A program made the translations under genes and the position numbers. This document shows, piece by piece, positions 6,653-14,688 of a stretch of DNA of 45,485 nt (within the stretch, counting starts at the first letter, position 1; each line of letters opens with the position of its first letter). The notes beneath the pieces were generated by a model, which saw only the letters and a list, made by a program, of their open reading frames with translations, was not told the origin of the DNA and made no database searches. Source of the stretch: Ralstonia sp. ASV6 (GTDB taxonomy: Bacteria > Pseudomonadota > Gammaproteobacteria > Burkholderiales > Burkholderiaceae); NCBI RefSeq assembly GCF_016429285.1, contig NZ_JAELUI010000033.1, positions 1 through 45,485 of the forward strand. The letters run 5' to 3'.

Positions 6653-8047
6653 GTGAAACATTGGGGTGCATTCCATCCACGTGCCTGGGCCGCGCTGTGC
6701 GTGGCAACCAGCCTGCCGCTGACAGCGGCCTGGGCAGGCTCGTCAAAGCCGGCCACACCGGTACCGATGCCGACGATGCCGGCTGCCGCCAGCATGCCCG
6801 TCGCCACCATGCCGCCGGTCAAGCCATCGGTGGCAGGCGTGACCGGGCCGGGCTTCAACCTGGTTGAGCTGCTTCAAGAGTTGAAGAGCAACAACCCACA
6901 ACTCATGCAGGCCCGCCACGTCTACCTCTCGGCCAAGGCGGTGCCGCCGCAACTGGCTGCGCCCAACAACCCGCAGATCGGCTACATCTGGAACAGCATC
7001 CCCAAGGGGTTCCCGCTGGCCGTCAACCGTGCGGGCGGCAGCCAGTACAACCTGACGCAGCAGATTCCGTTTCCGGGCAAGAAAGCACTGGCCGCCGAGA
7101 TTGCGGACCGCCAGGCCGAGTCGCTCAACGCGCAGTCCGACGCGCTGTACCTGCAGCTCTACGCACAGCTTTCGACTACGTACTACCAGGCGATCTCGCT
7201 GCAGAAGCAGATCGACGTGCAGAAGCTGACCATCACGCGCCTGGAGCAGGTCAAGCAGATCACGCGCGTGCGCTACGCCAACAACGCGGCGGCGTATGCC
7301 GACTTCCTCAACGCGCAGGTCATGCAGAGCAGCGCGCAGAACGACCTGTTTGCCGCGCAGCGCCAGTACGACAGCACGCTGCAGACGCTCAACACCCTCA
7401 TCGGCAAGGACCCGACCTTCCCGCTGGAACTGCGCACCGACGATGAATCCGTGCGCCTGCCCGACGAGCCGCTGCCCGAGCTGGAAAACCAGGCGCTGCG
7501 CGAGCACCCGTCGATCAAGGCATCCGCCGAGCTGATCGACGCCGCACGCAAGAGCGTGACGCTGGCGCGCAAGGCGTACCTGCCCGACTTCCAGGTCATT
7601 GCCACGGTCACGACGGACAACCCGCCGTACGGCGTGCGCCCGAACAGCTATCAGATCGAGCTGGACCTGATCATTCCGTTCTGGTTTTTCACCAAGGAGA
7701 AGTACGGCGTGAACCAGGCGGTGGAAAGCCAGATCGCCACCGAGGCCAATGACGTGTCCGTGCGTCAGCAAACGCTGCTGGCCGTCGATACCTCTTACAA
7801 CACGCTGCGCCAGACGCTCGCGCAGCTCGACTTCAACAAGCAGCGGCAACTGCCGCAGGCGCTGGCGGCCTATCGCGTGACGATGACCAATTACGCCAGC
7901 AACAACGCCGATTTCAATGACCTGCTGACCGCGCAGGGCGCACTCAAAAACGCCGAACTGGCGGTCGCCCAGGCGCAGGCCACGGCCCTGCAGGCTTATC
8001 ACGCATTGCTCGCGGCCACCGGCCGTTCGCCGGTTCAAGCTCAATAA
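6653..8047 (+). CDS. TolC-family outer-membrane efflux protein of an HME-RND system
   Basis: The 464-residue product has a signal peptide (cleavage near AWA, about residue 28), a Pro/Met-rich linker and two outer-membrane-efflux repeats (about 65-255 and 270-460). The repeats form the barrel and the periplasmic helical tunnel. Landmarks include LTQQIPFPGKKALAAEIADRQ and LARKAYLPDFQVIATV, similar to CusC/CzcC. There is no CusC-like lipobox. GTG at 6653 is chosen as start because AAGGGGAG lies 7 bp before it and a signal peptide begins at once; an earlier in-frame start would add an implausible leader. The adaptor gene follows after 4 bp, so the three efflux genes form one operon. Confidence 0.88.
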   Translation: MKHWGAFHPRAWAALCVATSLPLTAAWAGSSKPATPVPMPTMPAAASMPVATMPPVKPSVAGVTGPGFNLVELLQELKSNNPQLMQARHVYLSAKAVPPQLAAPNNPQIGYIWNSIPKGFPLAVNRAGGSQYNLTQQIPFPGKKALAAEIADRQAESLNAQSDALYLQLYAQLSTTYYQAISLQKQIDVQKLTITRLEQVKQITRVRYANNAAAYADFLNAQVMQSSAQNDLFAAQRQYDSTLQTLNTLIGKDPTFPLELRTDDESVRLPDEPLPELENQALREHPSIKASAELIDAARKSVTLARKAYLPDFQVIATVTTDNPPYGVRPNSYQIELDLIIPFWFFTKEKYGVNQAVESQIATEANDVSVRQQTLLAVDTSYNTLRQTLAQLDFNKQRQLPQALAAYRVTMTNYASNNADFNDLLTAQGALKNAELAVAQAQATALQAYHALLAATGRSPVQAQ

Positions 8048-8051
8048 GACC

Positions 8052-9212
8052 ATGAAGAAGTTCTCTCCTATCGTTGCCGTGATTGCCCTGGCTGCCGCTG
8101 TTGCTGTTGGCGTGGTGGTCGGACGCAAATGGCCCGCTGCCCCGTCGCCCAACGCCGCCGAAGCTGCCAAGCCTGCAAGCAACGCTGCGTCAGCACCCGC
8201 CGCCACCGCAGCGCGTCCAAAACCGGATTCTGTGGAGATCCCGGCCGGCGGCTTCGACCCGCAGCAGGTGCAGGTCGCGCACGTCAGCCAGCTCACTGTG
8301 CCGGTGGAGCTGTCCTCCCCGGGCAAGCTGGCTTACAACGCCGAGCGCACCAAGCTGGCCTCTGCCCGCGTGGCTGGCCGGCTGGACCGCATCCTGGCGT
8401 TCGAAGGCGCATTGGTGCGCGAGGGCCAGCCGATTGCAGAGCTGTACGCACCGGATTTCATCTCCGCGCAGAAGGAATACCTGCTGGCGCTGAATACCGC
8501 GCGCCAGCTCAAGGGTTCCAACATGAAGGACTTGCAGGAAGACGCAGAAGCCACCGTGCAGTCCGCCGCCGGCCGCCTGCATGTGCTTGGCGTGAGCAAC
8601 GATGAGGTTGCGCAGATCGCCAAGCGCGGCACGCCTGCCGAGCACCTGACGCTGCGTGCGCCGCTCTCGGGCACCATCGTCAAACGCAACATGGACCCGG
8701 GCGCCTTCCTGAATGTGGGCGACTCGTTCATGAGCATTGTCGATACGCGCCTGCTGTGGTTCACCGGCAATGTGTATGAGAACGACATTGCCAGCGTGCA
8801 CATCGGCCAGCCCATCACGCTGCACACGGCCGCGTATCCGGATCGTGATTTCACTGGCCGCGTGAGCTTCATTGCCCCGAATATCGACCCGGCCACGCAT
8901 ACGCTGACGGTGCGCTGCGACGTGCCCAACCCCGATGGCCTGCTGCGCCCCGAGATGTATTCGACCGCGCGCATCCAGATTGGCAGCGGCCCGGCGTCGG
9001 TGGTGCCGAAATCCGCGCTGGTCAAGGAGCGCGGCAGCTACTACGTGATCGTGCAAAGCGATGCAACGCACTTCAAGCGCGTGCAGGTACAAGGCAAGGA
9101 CACGGGCACCGATGGCAGCTTTGCGGTCACATCCGGCCTGGATGCCTCATCGCAAGTGGTGGTGCGCGGTGCCGCCCTGCTCAATGAAATGATCGTGAAG
9201 GCGGGAGCGTAG
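8052..9212 (+). CDS. RND efflux periplasmic adaptor subunit (CusB/CzcB-like)
   Basis: The 386-residue membrane-fusion protein has an N-terminal membrane anchor (about 5-23), an Ala/Pro-rich linker (30-55) and the usual adaptor domains. The barrel-sandwich part starts near VELSSPGKLAYNAERTKLASARVAGRLDRI; the helical hairpin includes SAQKEYLLALNTARQL; then come the LRAPLSGTIVKRNMDPGAFLNVG motif, beta-barrel and membrane-proximal domain (VVPKSALVKERGSYYVIV). I see no His- or Met-rich metal-binding N terminus as in some CzcB or CusB proteins. Its gene lies 4 bp after the outer-membrane factor and 2 bp before the pump gene. It bridges pump and outer-membrane channel in the periplasm. Confidence 0.92.
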   Translation: MKKFSPIVAVIALAAAVAVGVVVGRKWPAAPSPNAAEAAKPASNAASAPAATAARPKPDSVEIPAGGFDPQQVQVAHVSQLTVPVELSSPGKLAYNAERTKLASARVAGRLDRILAFEGALVREGQPIAELYAPDFISAQKEYLLALNTARQLKGSNMKDLQEDAEATVQSAAGRLHVLGVSNDEVAQIAKRGTPAEHLTLRAPLSGTIVKRNMDPGAFLNVGDSFMSIVDTRLLWFTGNVYENDIASVHIGQPITLHTAAYPDRDFTGRVSFIAPNIDPATHTLTVRCDVPNPDGLLRPEMYSTARIQIGSGPASVVPKSALVKERGSYYVIVQSDATHFKRVQVQGKDTGTDGSFAVTSGLDASSQVVVRGAALLNEMIVKAGA

Positions 9213-9214
9213 GC

Positions 9215-12200
9215 ATGGGCTTCAACCCGATCGCGGGCATTCTCAAGCGACGGCTGCTGATCGTCTTCCTGGCGATTGCGCTGCTGGTGGCGGGCGTCCT
9301 GTCATTCAGGGAACTTCCGCTGCAGGCGTATCCGGGCGTGGCGCCGCTGTCCGTGCAGGCCATTACGCAGTGGCCGGGGCGCAGCACGACCGAGGTCGAG
9401 CAGCAGATCACCATCCCCATCGAGAACGCGCTGGCCGGCGTGCCGGACGTGCAGTCGTTCCGTTCGGTGTCGCTGTTCGGGCTGTCGGTGGTAACGCTCA
9501 AGTTCAAGGAAGGCACCGACAGCTTCAAGGCGCGGCAAAACTTCTCGCAGTACCTGGCGCAGGCCAATCTGCCCACCGGAATCCAACCCGCCCTGAGCCC
9601 GGACTCCGATGCGACCGGTGAAATCATGCGCTTCCGCCTGGTGGGCGACGGCGTGGATCTCACCACGCTCAAGAGCTACCAGGACTACGACATCACCAAG
9701 GAGCTCAAGCACGTTCAGGGCGTGGCTGACGTGAGCTCCTTCGGCGGCAAGGTGAAGGAGTACCACATCGTGCCGTCGCCGGCGAAGCTGCAGTCGTACG
9801 GCATCACGCTGACGCAGCTCATCACGGCCATCGGCAACGCCAACAACAACACTGGCGGCAACCTGCTGCGTGACGGCGAGCAGCAGTTCGTGGTGCGCGG
9901 CGTGGGTCTGCTGCAGACGGTGGAAGACATCCGCAACGTGGTGGTGGCCGCCAACAACGGCGTGCCGGTGCACGTGCGCGACATTGCCGAAGTGGAAGTC
10001 GGCAACGTGCAGCGCTTGGGCATGGTGCAGTACAACGACCAGCCCGACGTGGTGGAAGGCATCGTGCTGCTCAAGCGCGACGCCAATGCCACCGAGGTAC
10101 TGGCCAAGGTGCGCGACAAGGTTGCCGAGCTGAACAACGGCATCCTACCGAAGGACATCCAGATCAAGCCGTTCTACGACCGCCAGGTGCTGCTCGACAT
10201 CACCATGGGCACGGTGGAACACACGCTGGTGGTGGGCATCTCGCTGGTGTTGGCAGTGCTGTTCGTCTTCCTGGGCAACCTGCGCGCGGCCGCTGTGGTG
10301 GCGGCGGTGATTCCGCTGGCGCTGTGCGTGTCGTTCATCAGCATGGAGCACTTCCATGTGCCGGCCAATCTGATCTCGCTGGGCGCGATCGACTTTGGTG
10401 TGATTGTGGATGCGGCGGTGATCGTGATGGAAAACATCATGCGTCACCTGGAAGAAGGCGCCGAAAAGCTGGAAGACGCCATCGTCAAGGCCACCAGTGA
10501 AGTGCAGCGCGCGATGATCTTCTCCACGGGCATCATCATCGTGGCGTACTCGCCGCTGTTCTTCATTGGCGGTGTGGAAGGCATCATCTTCAAGCCGATG
10601 GCGTTCACGATGGGCTTTGCGCTCATGGCCTCGATCGTACTGAGCCTGACCTTCGTGCCGGCCACCACGTCGTTCGTGTTCGGCAAGTCGCTGCATCCGC
10701 ATTCGCCAGCCTTTGTGGGCGCGATCCTGCGCTGGTACAAGCCACTGCTGCGCCGCCTCATTGCGCGCCCCAAGACGGTGTTTGCTGCCGCTCTGGCCGC
10801 GCTGGGCCTGACGCTGTACAGCGCCAGCTTCCTGGGTACGGAGTTCCTGCCGACGCTGGAAGAGAACAACCTGTGGCTGCGCATCACGCTGCCGAACACG
10901 GTGGATCTGGACTATTCCGCCTCCGTGGCCAACGACCTGCGCACGTACTTTGCCAAACAGCCGGAAATCCAGAAGGTTTCGGTACAGATCGGTCGGCCGG
11001 ACGACGGCACCGACTCCACCGGCGTGTTCAACCAGGAATACGGCCTGTACTTCTCGTCGCCCGACAAGTGGGGCCCAGGCGTAACCAAGGCCCATCTGGT
11101 CGAGCGCCTGGCCAAGCATCTGGAGAAGATTCCGGGCATCGAATACAACTTCTCGCAGTACATCCAGGACAACGTGGATGAGGCGCTCTCGGGCGTGAAG
11201 GGCGAGAACTCGGTCAAGCTGTTCGGTAACGACCTCGACATGCTCGAGGCCAAGGCCACCGAAATTCAGGCACAGCTCAAAAAGGTGCAGGGTCTGGTGG
11301 ACGTGGGCATCTTCCGTGAGTTGGGCCAGCCGACGCTGAACGTCACCATTGACCGCCAGGCCGCCGCACGCTTCAACATCAACGTGAGCGACGTGCAGAA
11401 CCTGGTGCAATACGCCATTGGCGGCGCACCAGTCACGCAGATTCTGGAAGGCGAAAAATCGTTCGGGCTGGCAGTGCGCCTGAACCAGCAGTCGCGTGCC
11501 TCGTACGACGCCATTCGCGAGCTGCTGATCGACACGCCTGACGGCCAGCATATCCCGCTATCGATGATCGCCAAGGTGCAGATGACCGACGGCCCGTTCT
11601 TCATCTACCGCGAAGAAGGCAAGCGCTACATCGCCATCAAGTTTGGCGTGCGCGGGCGCGACCTCGGCAGTGCCGTGGATGAAGCGCAGCGCATGGTGGG
11701 TGACAGCGTCAAGCTGCCCGAGGGCTACACCGTCAAGTGGGACGGCCAGTTCAACGAGATGAAGGTCGCCCAGGGCAAGCTGATGGTGATCGTGCCGCTG
11801 ACGATCCTGGTGATCTTCCTGCTGCTCTACAGCACGTTCGGCAACTTCAAGGACGCGCTGATGGTGGTGCTCAACGTACCGTTTGCGGCCATCGGCGGGT
11901 TGCTGGCGCTGCATATCGCCAACGAGACACTGTCGATCTCGGCGGGTATCGGCTTCCTGTCGCTGTTCGGTATTGCCATCCAGGACGGGGTGATTCTGAT
12001 CTCGTACGTCAACCGCCTGGCGCACTCCGAGAACCTGCATGAAGCGACGGTGGAGGGTGCCGCGCTGCGCCTGCGCCCAGTCATCATGACGGCCATGCTG
12101 GCAGGCCTGGGCCTGCTGCCGGCAGCGCTATCGCACAGCATCGGTTCCGAGGCGCAACGCCCGCTGGCACTGGTGATCGTCGGCGGCATGGTGACGACCA

Positions 12201-12310
12201 CGATCCTCACGCTGCTGGTGCTGCCGGTGGTGTTCACGTGGGCGCACCGCAATCGCCGCACGCCCCCGCGCGAACCAGACGTCACGCCGACTGCCGCCAT
12301 GCTGCCCTGA
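9215..12310 (+). CDS. HME-RND efflux pump, CzcA/CusA family
   Basis: The 1031-residue inner-membrane pump has the standard RND layout: TM1 near residues 10-30, large periplasmic loop, TM2-6, second loop, TM7-12. The heavy-metal signature in TM4 is present as AIDFGVIVDAAVIVMEN with D393, D399 and E406, the proton-relay acids of CzcA-type pumps. Compared from memory with E. coli CusA, the positions of the three copper-binding methionines (CusA M573, M623, M672) hold other residues here; for example AARFNINVSDVQ has Ile where CusA has Met. A Cu/Ag specificity is therefore doubtful, and Zn/Co/Cd or another cation is possible. It ends the operon, followed by a terminator. Confidence 0.93.
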   Translation: MGFNPIAGILKRRLLIVFLAIALLVAGVLSFRELPLQAYPGVAPLSVQAITQWPGRSTTEVEQQITIPIENALAGVPDVQSFRSVSLFGLSVVTLKFKEGTDSFKARQNFSQYLAQANLPTGIQPALSPDSDATGEIMRFRLVGDGVDLTTLKSYQDYDITKELKHVQGVADVSSFGGKVKEYHIVPSPAKLQSYGITLTQLITAIGNANNNTGGNLLRDGEQQFVVRGVGLLQTVEDIRNVVVAANNGVPVHVRDIAEVEVGNVQRLGMVQYNDQPDVVEGIVLLKRDANATEVLAKVRDKVAELNNGILPKDIQIKPFYDRQVLLDITMGTVEHTLVVGISLVLAVLFVFLGNLRAAAVVAAVIPLALCVSFISMEHFHVPANLISLGAIDFGVIVDAAVIVMENIMRHLEEGAEKLEDAIVKATSEVQRAMIFSTGIIIVAYSPLFFIGGVEGIIFKPMAFTMGFALMASIVLSLTFVPATTSFVFGKSLHPHSPAFVGAILRWYKPLLRRLIARPKTVFAAALAALGLTLYSASFLGTEFLPTLEENNLWLRITLPNTVDLDYSASVANDLRTYFAKQPEIQKVSVQIGRPDDGTDSTGVFNQEYGLYFSSPDKWGPGVTKAHLVERLAKHLEKIPGIEYNFSQYIQDNVDEALSGVKGENSVKLFGNDLDMLEAKATEIQAQLKKVQGLVDVGIFRELGQPTLNVTIDRQAAARFNINVSDVQNLVQYAIGGAPVTQILEGEKSFGLAVRLNQQSRASYDAIRELLIDTPDGQHIPLSMIAKVQMTDGPFFIYREEGKRYIAIKFGVRGRDLGSAVDEAQRMVGDSVKLPEGYTVKWDGQFNEMKVAQGKLMVIVPLTILVIFLLLYSTFGNFKDALMVVLNVPFAAIGGLLALHIANETLSISAGIGFLSLFGIAIQDGVILISYVNRLAHSENLHEATVEGAALRLRPVIMTAMLAGLGLLPAALSHSIGSEAQRPLALVIVGGMVTTTILTLLVLPVVFTWAHRNRRTPPREPDVTPTAAMLP

Positions 12311-12334
12311 GCCCCAAGCGCTCACAGCCCGGTT

Positions 12335-12374
12335 GGGCGTATCGCCTCACAAGCGGTACGCCCGATTTGTTTTT
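12335..12374 (+). terminator. Strong terminator of the RND efflux operon
   Basis: GGGCGTATCGC (12335-12345) pairs with GCGGTACGCCC (12353-12363) over a 7-nt loop, with one G-T pair, and is followed by GATTTGTTTTT. It lies 25 bp after the pump stop codon. Confidence 0.9.
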
Positions 12375-12483
12375 GGGGGTCTGCAAGCTCGTACCTGGCC
12401 ACACTCAAATCGGACGAATCTCATTGCTGCAAGCAGGCCCGGCACGCAAAGTGTGGCTCGAGTCCAAAATCACGCGCCACACC

Positions 12484-12927
12484 ATGCAGCCCCTCCGCGA
12501 CACGCCCGCAACCCCTGCCTCCGACGAGGCCAGTCACGCCATCGTTGCTGGCCAGTTGCCCCTGCAAGTCATCCGCACGCTGACCGAGCTGTTCGGGCTC
12601 GACCTGCAACAGTGGCGCTTTATCGTCGACCTGTTTACCGAGACGATCGAGCAGGACCTCGCCAGCCTCGACCAGGCCCTGCGAGACGGCGTGGATGCGC
12701 AGATCATCGAAGCCTCGCATCGCATCGTGGGCTCGTCCCGCATGCTGGGGCATCTGGCCATCGGCGATGCCGCGCGTGCCATTGAGCGCGTAGCGCAAAG
12801 CGTGGGGCCTTATCACGAGCGTGCAGCGGAGATGCGGTTGAACTTCACGCACCTGCACGCGCTGGCGGATGAATTCCGCCAGCAGATCAGCCGCTGCGCC
12901 TGGCCGGACTCGGCAATTGGCGGCTAA
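12484..12927 (+). CDS. Stand-alone Hpt (histidine phosphotransfer) protein
   Basis: The 147-residue protein has an Hpt four-helix domain (about 35-135). The phospho-accepting histidine is probably H79 in EASHRIVGSSRMLGHLAIGDAA, which matches the AHxLKGSSxxxGA consensus. Hpt proteins relay phosphate from a hybrid sensor kinase to a response regulator. None of those partners is encoded in this window, so it is an orphan relay. The ATG at 12484 is chosen because it directly precedes a plausible N terminus; longer upstream readings run through the terminator of the efflux operon. Its stop overlaps that of the convergent permease gene by four bases. Confidence 0.8.
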   Translation: MQPLRDTPATPASDEASHAIVAGQLPLQVIRTLTELFGLDLQQWRFIVDLFTETIEQDLASLDQALRDGVDAQIIEASHRIVGSSRMLGHLAIGDAARAIERVAQSVGPYHERAAEMRLNFTHLHALADEFRQQISRCAWPDSAIGG

Positions 12928-14336
12928 GGGTTGCCAGCCAGGCGGCCATTGCGCTCGGCCAGCCTCCGGTTGAGCAACAGCGGAACAGTACCGATCGCAA
13001 TGCCGCCCAAGCCGATCAGGTTGGTCGGCAGATCGAACGTCGGCACGCTGTAGGCCGCAATGAACCACAAGAACAGCGCACTGCCCAGCGGCCACAGCAC
13101 CAGAAACACCGCATCGAACAGCGAGCGCAATGCATCGCGCCGGTAGTGCCACGCACAGGCAAAACCGGCCAGCCCGTAGTAGAACGCCACCTGAAAGCCG
13201 ATGGCATTGACCGAGTCCTTGATGATCGCGTTGATGCTCGGGAAGAACGACGCGCCAAACAGCAGCACCAACCCAATCGTCGCGATGACGGCGGTCGCCA
13301 ACCACGGCGTGTGCCACGTCTTGTGCAGCCTCGCATAACGCGCGTGCAGCATGCCGTCGCGCCCCTTGGCGTAGAGCGTGCGCGTGAACTGCAGGATGGA
13401 GGTCTCCAGCGTGCCGATCGTGCTGAGCATGACAGCCACCACGGCCACGTAGCTCCACGGGCGCGGCAACAGCTTCTCGGCCACGGCAAAGATAACGTTG
13501 GTGCTGGATTGCTCGATTTCCGCATCGCTCAGTACAAGCAGGATCACGGCGGCAAAACCCATGAACAGCGCCAGCACGATCACCATGGCCCAAAGCGCGC
13601 CGCGGCCCGGTGCGTGATTGGCGTCGCGTGTTTCTTCCGTCAGATTGACGGTCACGTCCCAGCCCCAGAAGAAGAACAACGCCGTGAGCGCCCCGGTGGC
13701 GAAGAGCTGCGGCGTGAATGCGCCGGGTGACAGCCAAGCCCACGACAGCGCATGCGCCGGGTGCGCACCGAACTTCGACACCGCCAGTGCAATCAGCGCA
13801 ATCAGGATGGCGGTTTCCACCACCGTCATGGCGACCTGAGAATAGCTCGTCAGCTTGATGCCCTTGATGATGACGGCGCTTACCACCAGCAACCACGCGG
13901 CGGCCACCAGCGCTACCACAGCGGGCTGGTTGGCCAACGACGGTGCTACCAGGGTGAGCGTGGCGGTTGCCGCCGGGATCGTGCCCGACACCATGAATAC
14001 GCCAGAGGCCACCAGCAGCGCCCAGCCGGCAAAGAAGCCCAGCGTGCGGTTGAAGATGGCGCCCACCCAGGCATATGCCGCGCCCGCGTGCGGGTTGATG
14101 CGATTCAGGTGCAGGTAGGCAAAGGTCACACCAAACATGATCAGCCCGCAGTACAGCAGGCTCGCTGGCGTGAGCGCACCGACCGCGGCAATCAGCGTGG
14201 CTGTCGTGGCGGCAATGCTGAAAGCGGGCGCGGTGCCCGCTACCCCCATGACAACGGATTCGCCAACGCCCAAGGCATGGGCATCGAGTCGCGCCTGTCC
14301 GTGCTGTGCATGCGCATCCGGCGTATGCGTCGTCAT
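12924..14336 (-). CDS. APC family amino acid / polyamine-type permease
   Basis: The 470-residue protein has about twelve to fourteen membrane helices and begins the APC core with GVGESVVMGVAGTAPAFSIAATTATLI. It has the substrate-loop glycines typical of the family, and a WGWDVTVNLTEETRD segment comparable to the helix VI region of APC permeases. The start at 14336 is supported by GGAGGTGGGG immediately before the ATG on the minus strand; a start 11 codons upstream lacks this. It is divergent from the oxalate/formate-type transporter operon, with a shared palindromic control region. The substrate is unknown. Linkage to formate/oxalate genes is suggestive only. Confidence 0.87.
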   Translation of the reverse strand: MTTHTPDAHAQHGQARLDAHALGVGESVVMGVAGTAPAFSIAATTATLIAAVGALTPASLLYCGLIMFGVTFAYLHLNRINPHAGAAYAWVGAIFNRTLGFFAGWALLVASGVFMVSGTIPAATATLTLVAPSLANQPAVVALVAAAWLLVVSAVIIKGIKLTSYSQVAMTVVETAILIALIALAVSKFGAHPAHALSWAWLSPGAFTPQLFATGALTALFFFWGWDVTVNLTEETRDANHAPGRGALWAMVIVLALFMGFAAVILLVLSDAEIEQSSTNVIFAVAEKLLPRPWSYVAVVAVMLSTIGTLETSILQFTRTLYAKGRDGMLHARYARLHKTWHTPWLATAVIATIGLVLLFGASFFPSINAIIKDSVNAIGFQVAFYYGLAGFACAWHYRRDALRSLFDAVFLVLWPLGSALFLWFIAAYSVPTFDLPTNLIGLGGIAIGTVPLLLNRRLAERNGRLAGNP

Positions 14337-14487
14337 CCCCACCTCCGTTGTCGAGCGCTTTGAGACCACCCGTCTTCAGTATTGGCGCTGGCAGCCACAA
14401 CACCAACCGCTTTGATGTCGTGCGCAAGCCACCGGCAGCAATGCTGATACGCACGGTTTATTTATGTTTCTACTCACATAAATAAAT

Positions 14488-14517
14488 TAGATAGGCTGCG
14501 TGTTGCGTAATCCGCAA
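14488..14517 (-). promoter_or_regulatory. Candidate sigma-70 promoter for the APC permease
   Basis: On the minus strand TTGCGG (14512-14517) and TATCTA (14488-14493) are 18 bp apart. Transcription would start near 14481, so the 11+11 bp palindrome would cover the start site. Confidence 0.5.
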
Positions 14518-14538
14518 TACAACGGATTTCTACAACTA

Positions 14539-14568
14539 TTGATCTAGACCAAGGCTCATCACTATCTT
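14539..14568 (+). promoter_or_regulatory. Candidate sigma-70 promoter for the OFA transporter operon
   Basis: TTGATC (14539-14544) and TATCTT (14563-14568) are 18 bp apart, upstream of the transporter start at 14689. This would give a leader of about 115 nt. Confidence 0.4.
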
Positions 14569-14688
14569 CGCGGGCAACGTCGGCGCAGTCCCTCTGCGGC
14601 TGGCGGGCACCTACCAGCCATGACTGGTGCGGCCAACTCACTTCATACCGTAGCAACCAGGCACATCAACGCATCCGGGGGGATTTCG

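Larger units (their letters stand above)
14337..14688. promoter_or_regulatory. Divergent APC permease / OFA operon control region with a perfect AT-rich palindrome
   Basis: This 352 bp gene-free stretch holds TTTATTTATGT (14457-14467) and its perfect reverse complement ACATAAATAAA (14476-14486), separated by 8 bp. A second inverted repeat is TTGCG (14503-14507) with CGCAA (14513-14517), 5 bp spacer. The rest shows nothing else clear. The palindrome contrasts with the GC-rich surroundings and is a good operator candidate for an unidentified regulator. Confidence 0.7.

Noticed and set aside
6743-8326. Long open frame of over 500 codons on the minus strand opposite the outer-membrane efflux gene
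   Set aside because: It is antisense to two clearly real genes, has an Arg/Gln/Val/Leu-rich composition typical of GC-rich shadow frames and no domain. The same holds for the long minus frames at 10145-11551 and 2682-3899, for the extended frame 12421-14454, and for the plus frames at 27628-28497, 31725-33188 and 39045-40136.
9215-12310. Naming the pump CusA because a bufferin (copper) operon is nearby
   Set aside because: The copper-binding methionine positions of CusA do not appear to be kept, so a copper-specific name would overstate the evidence.
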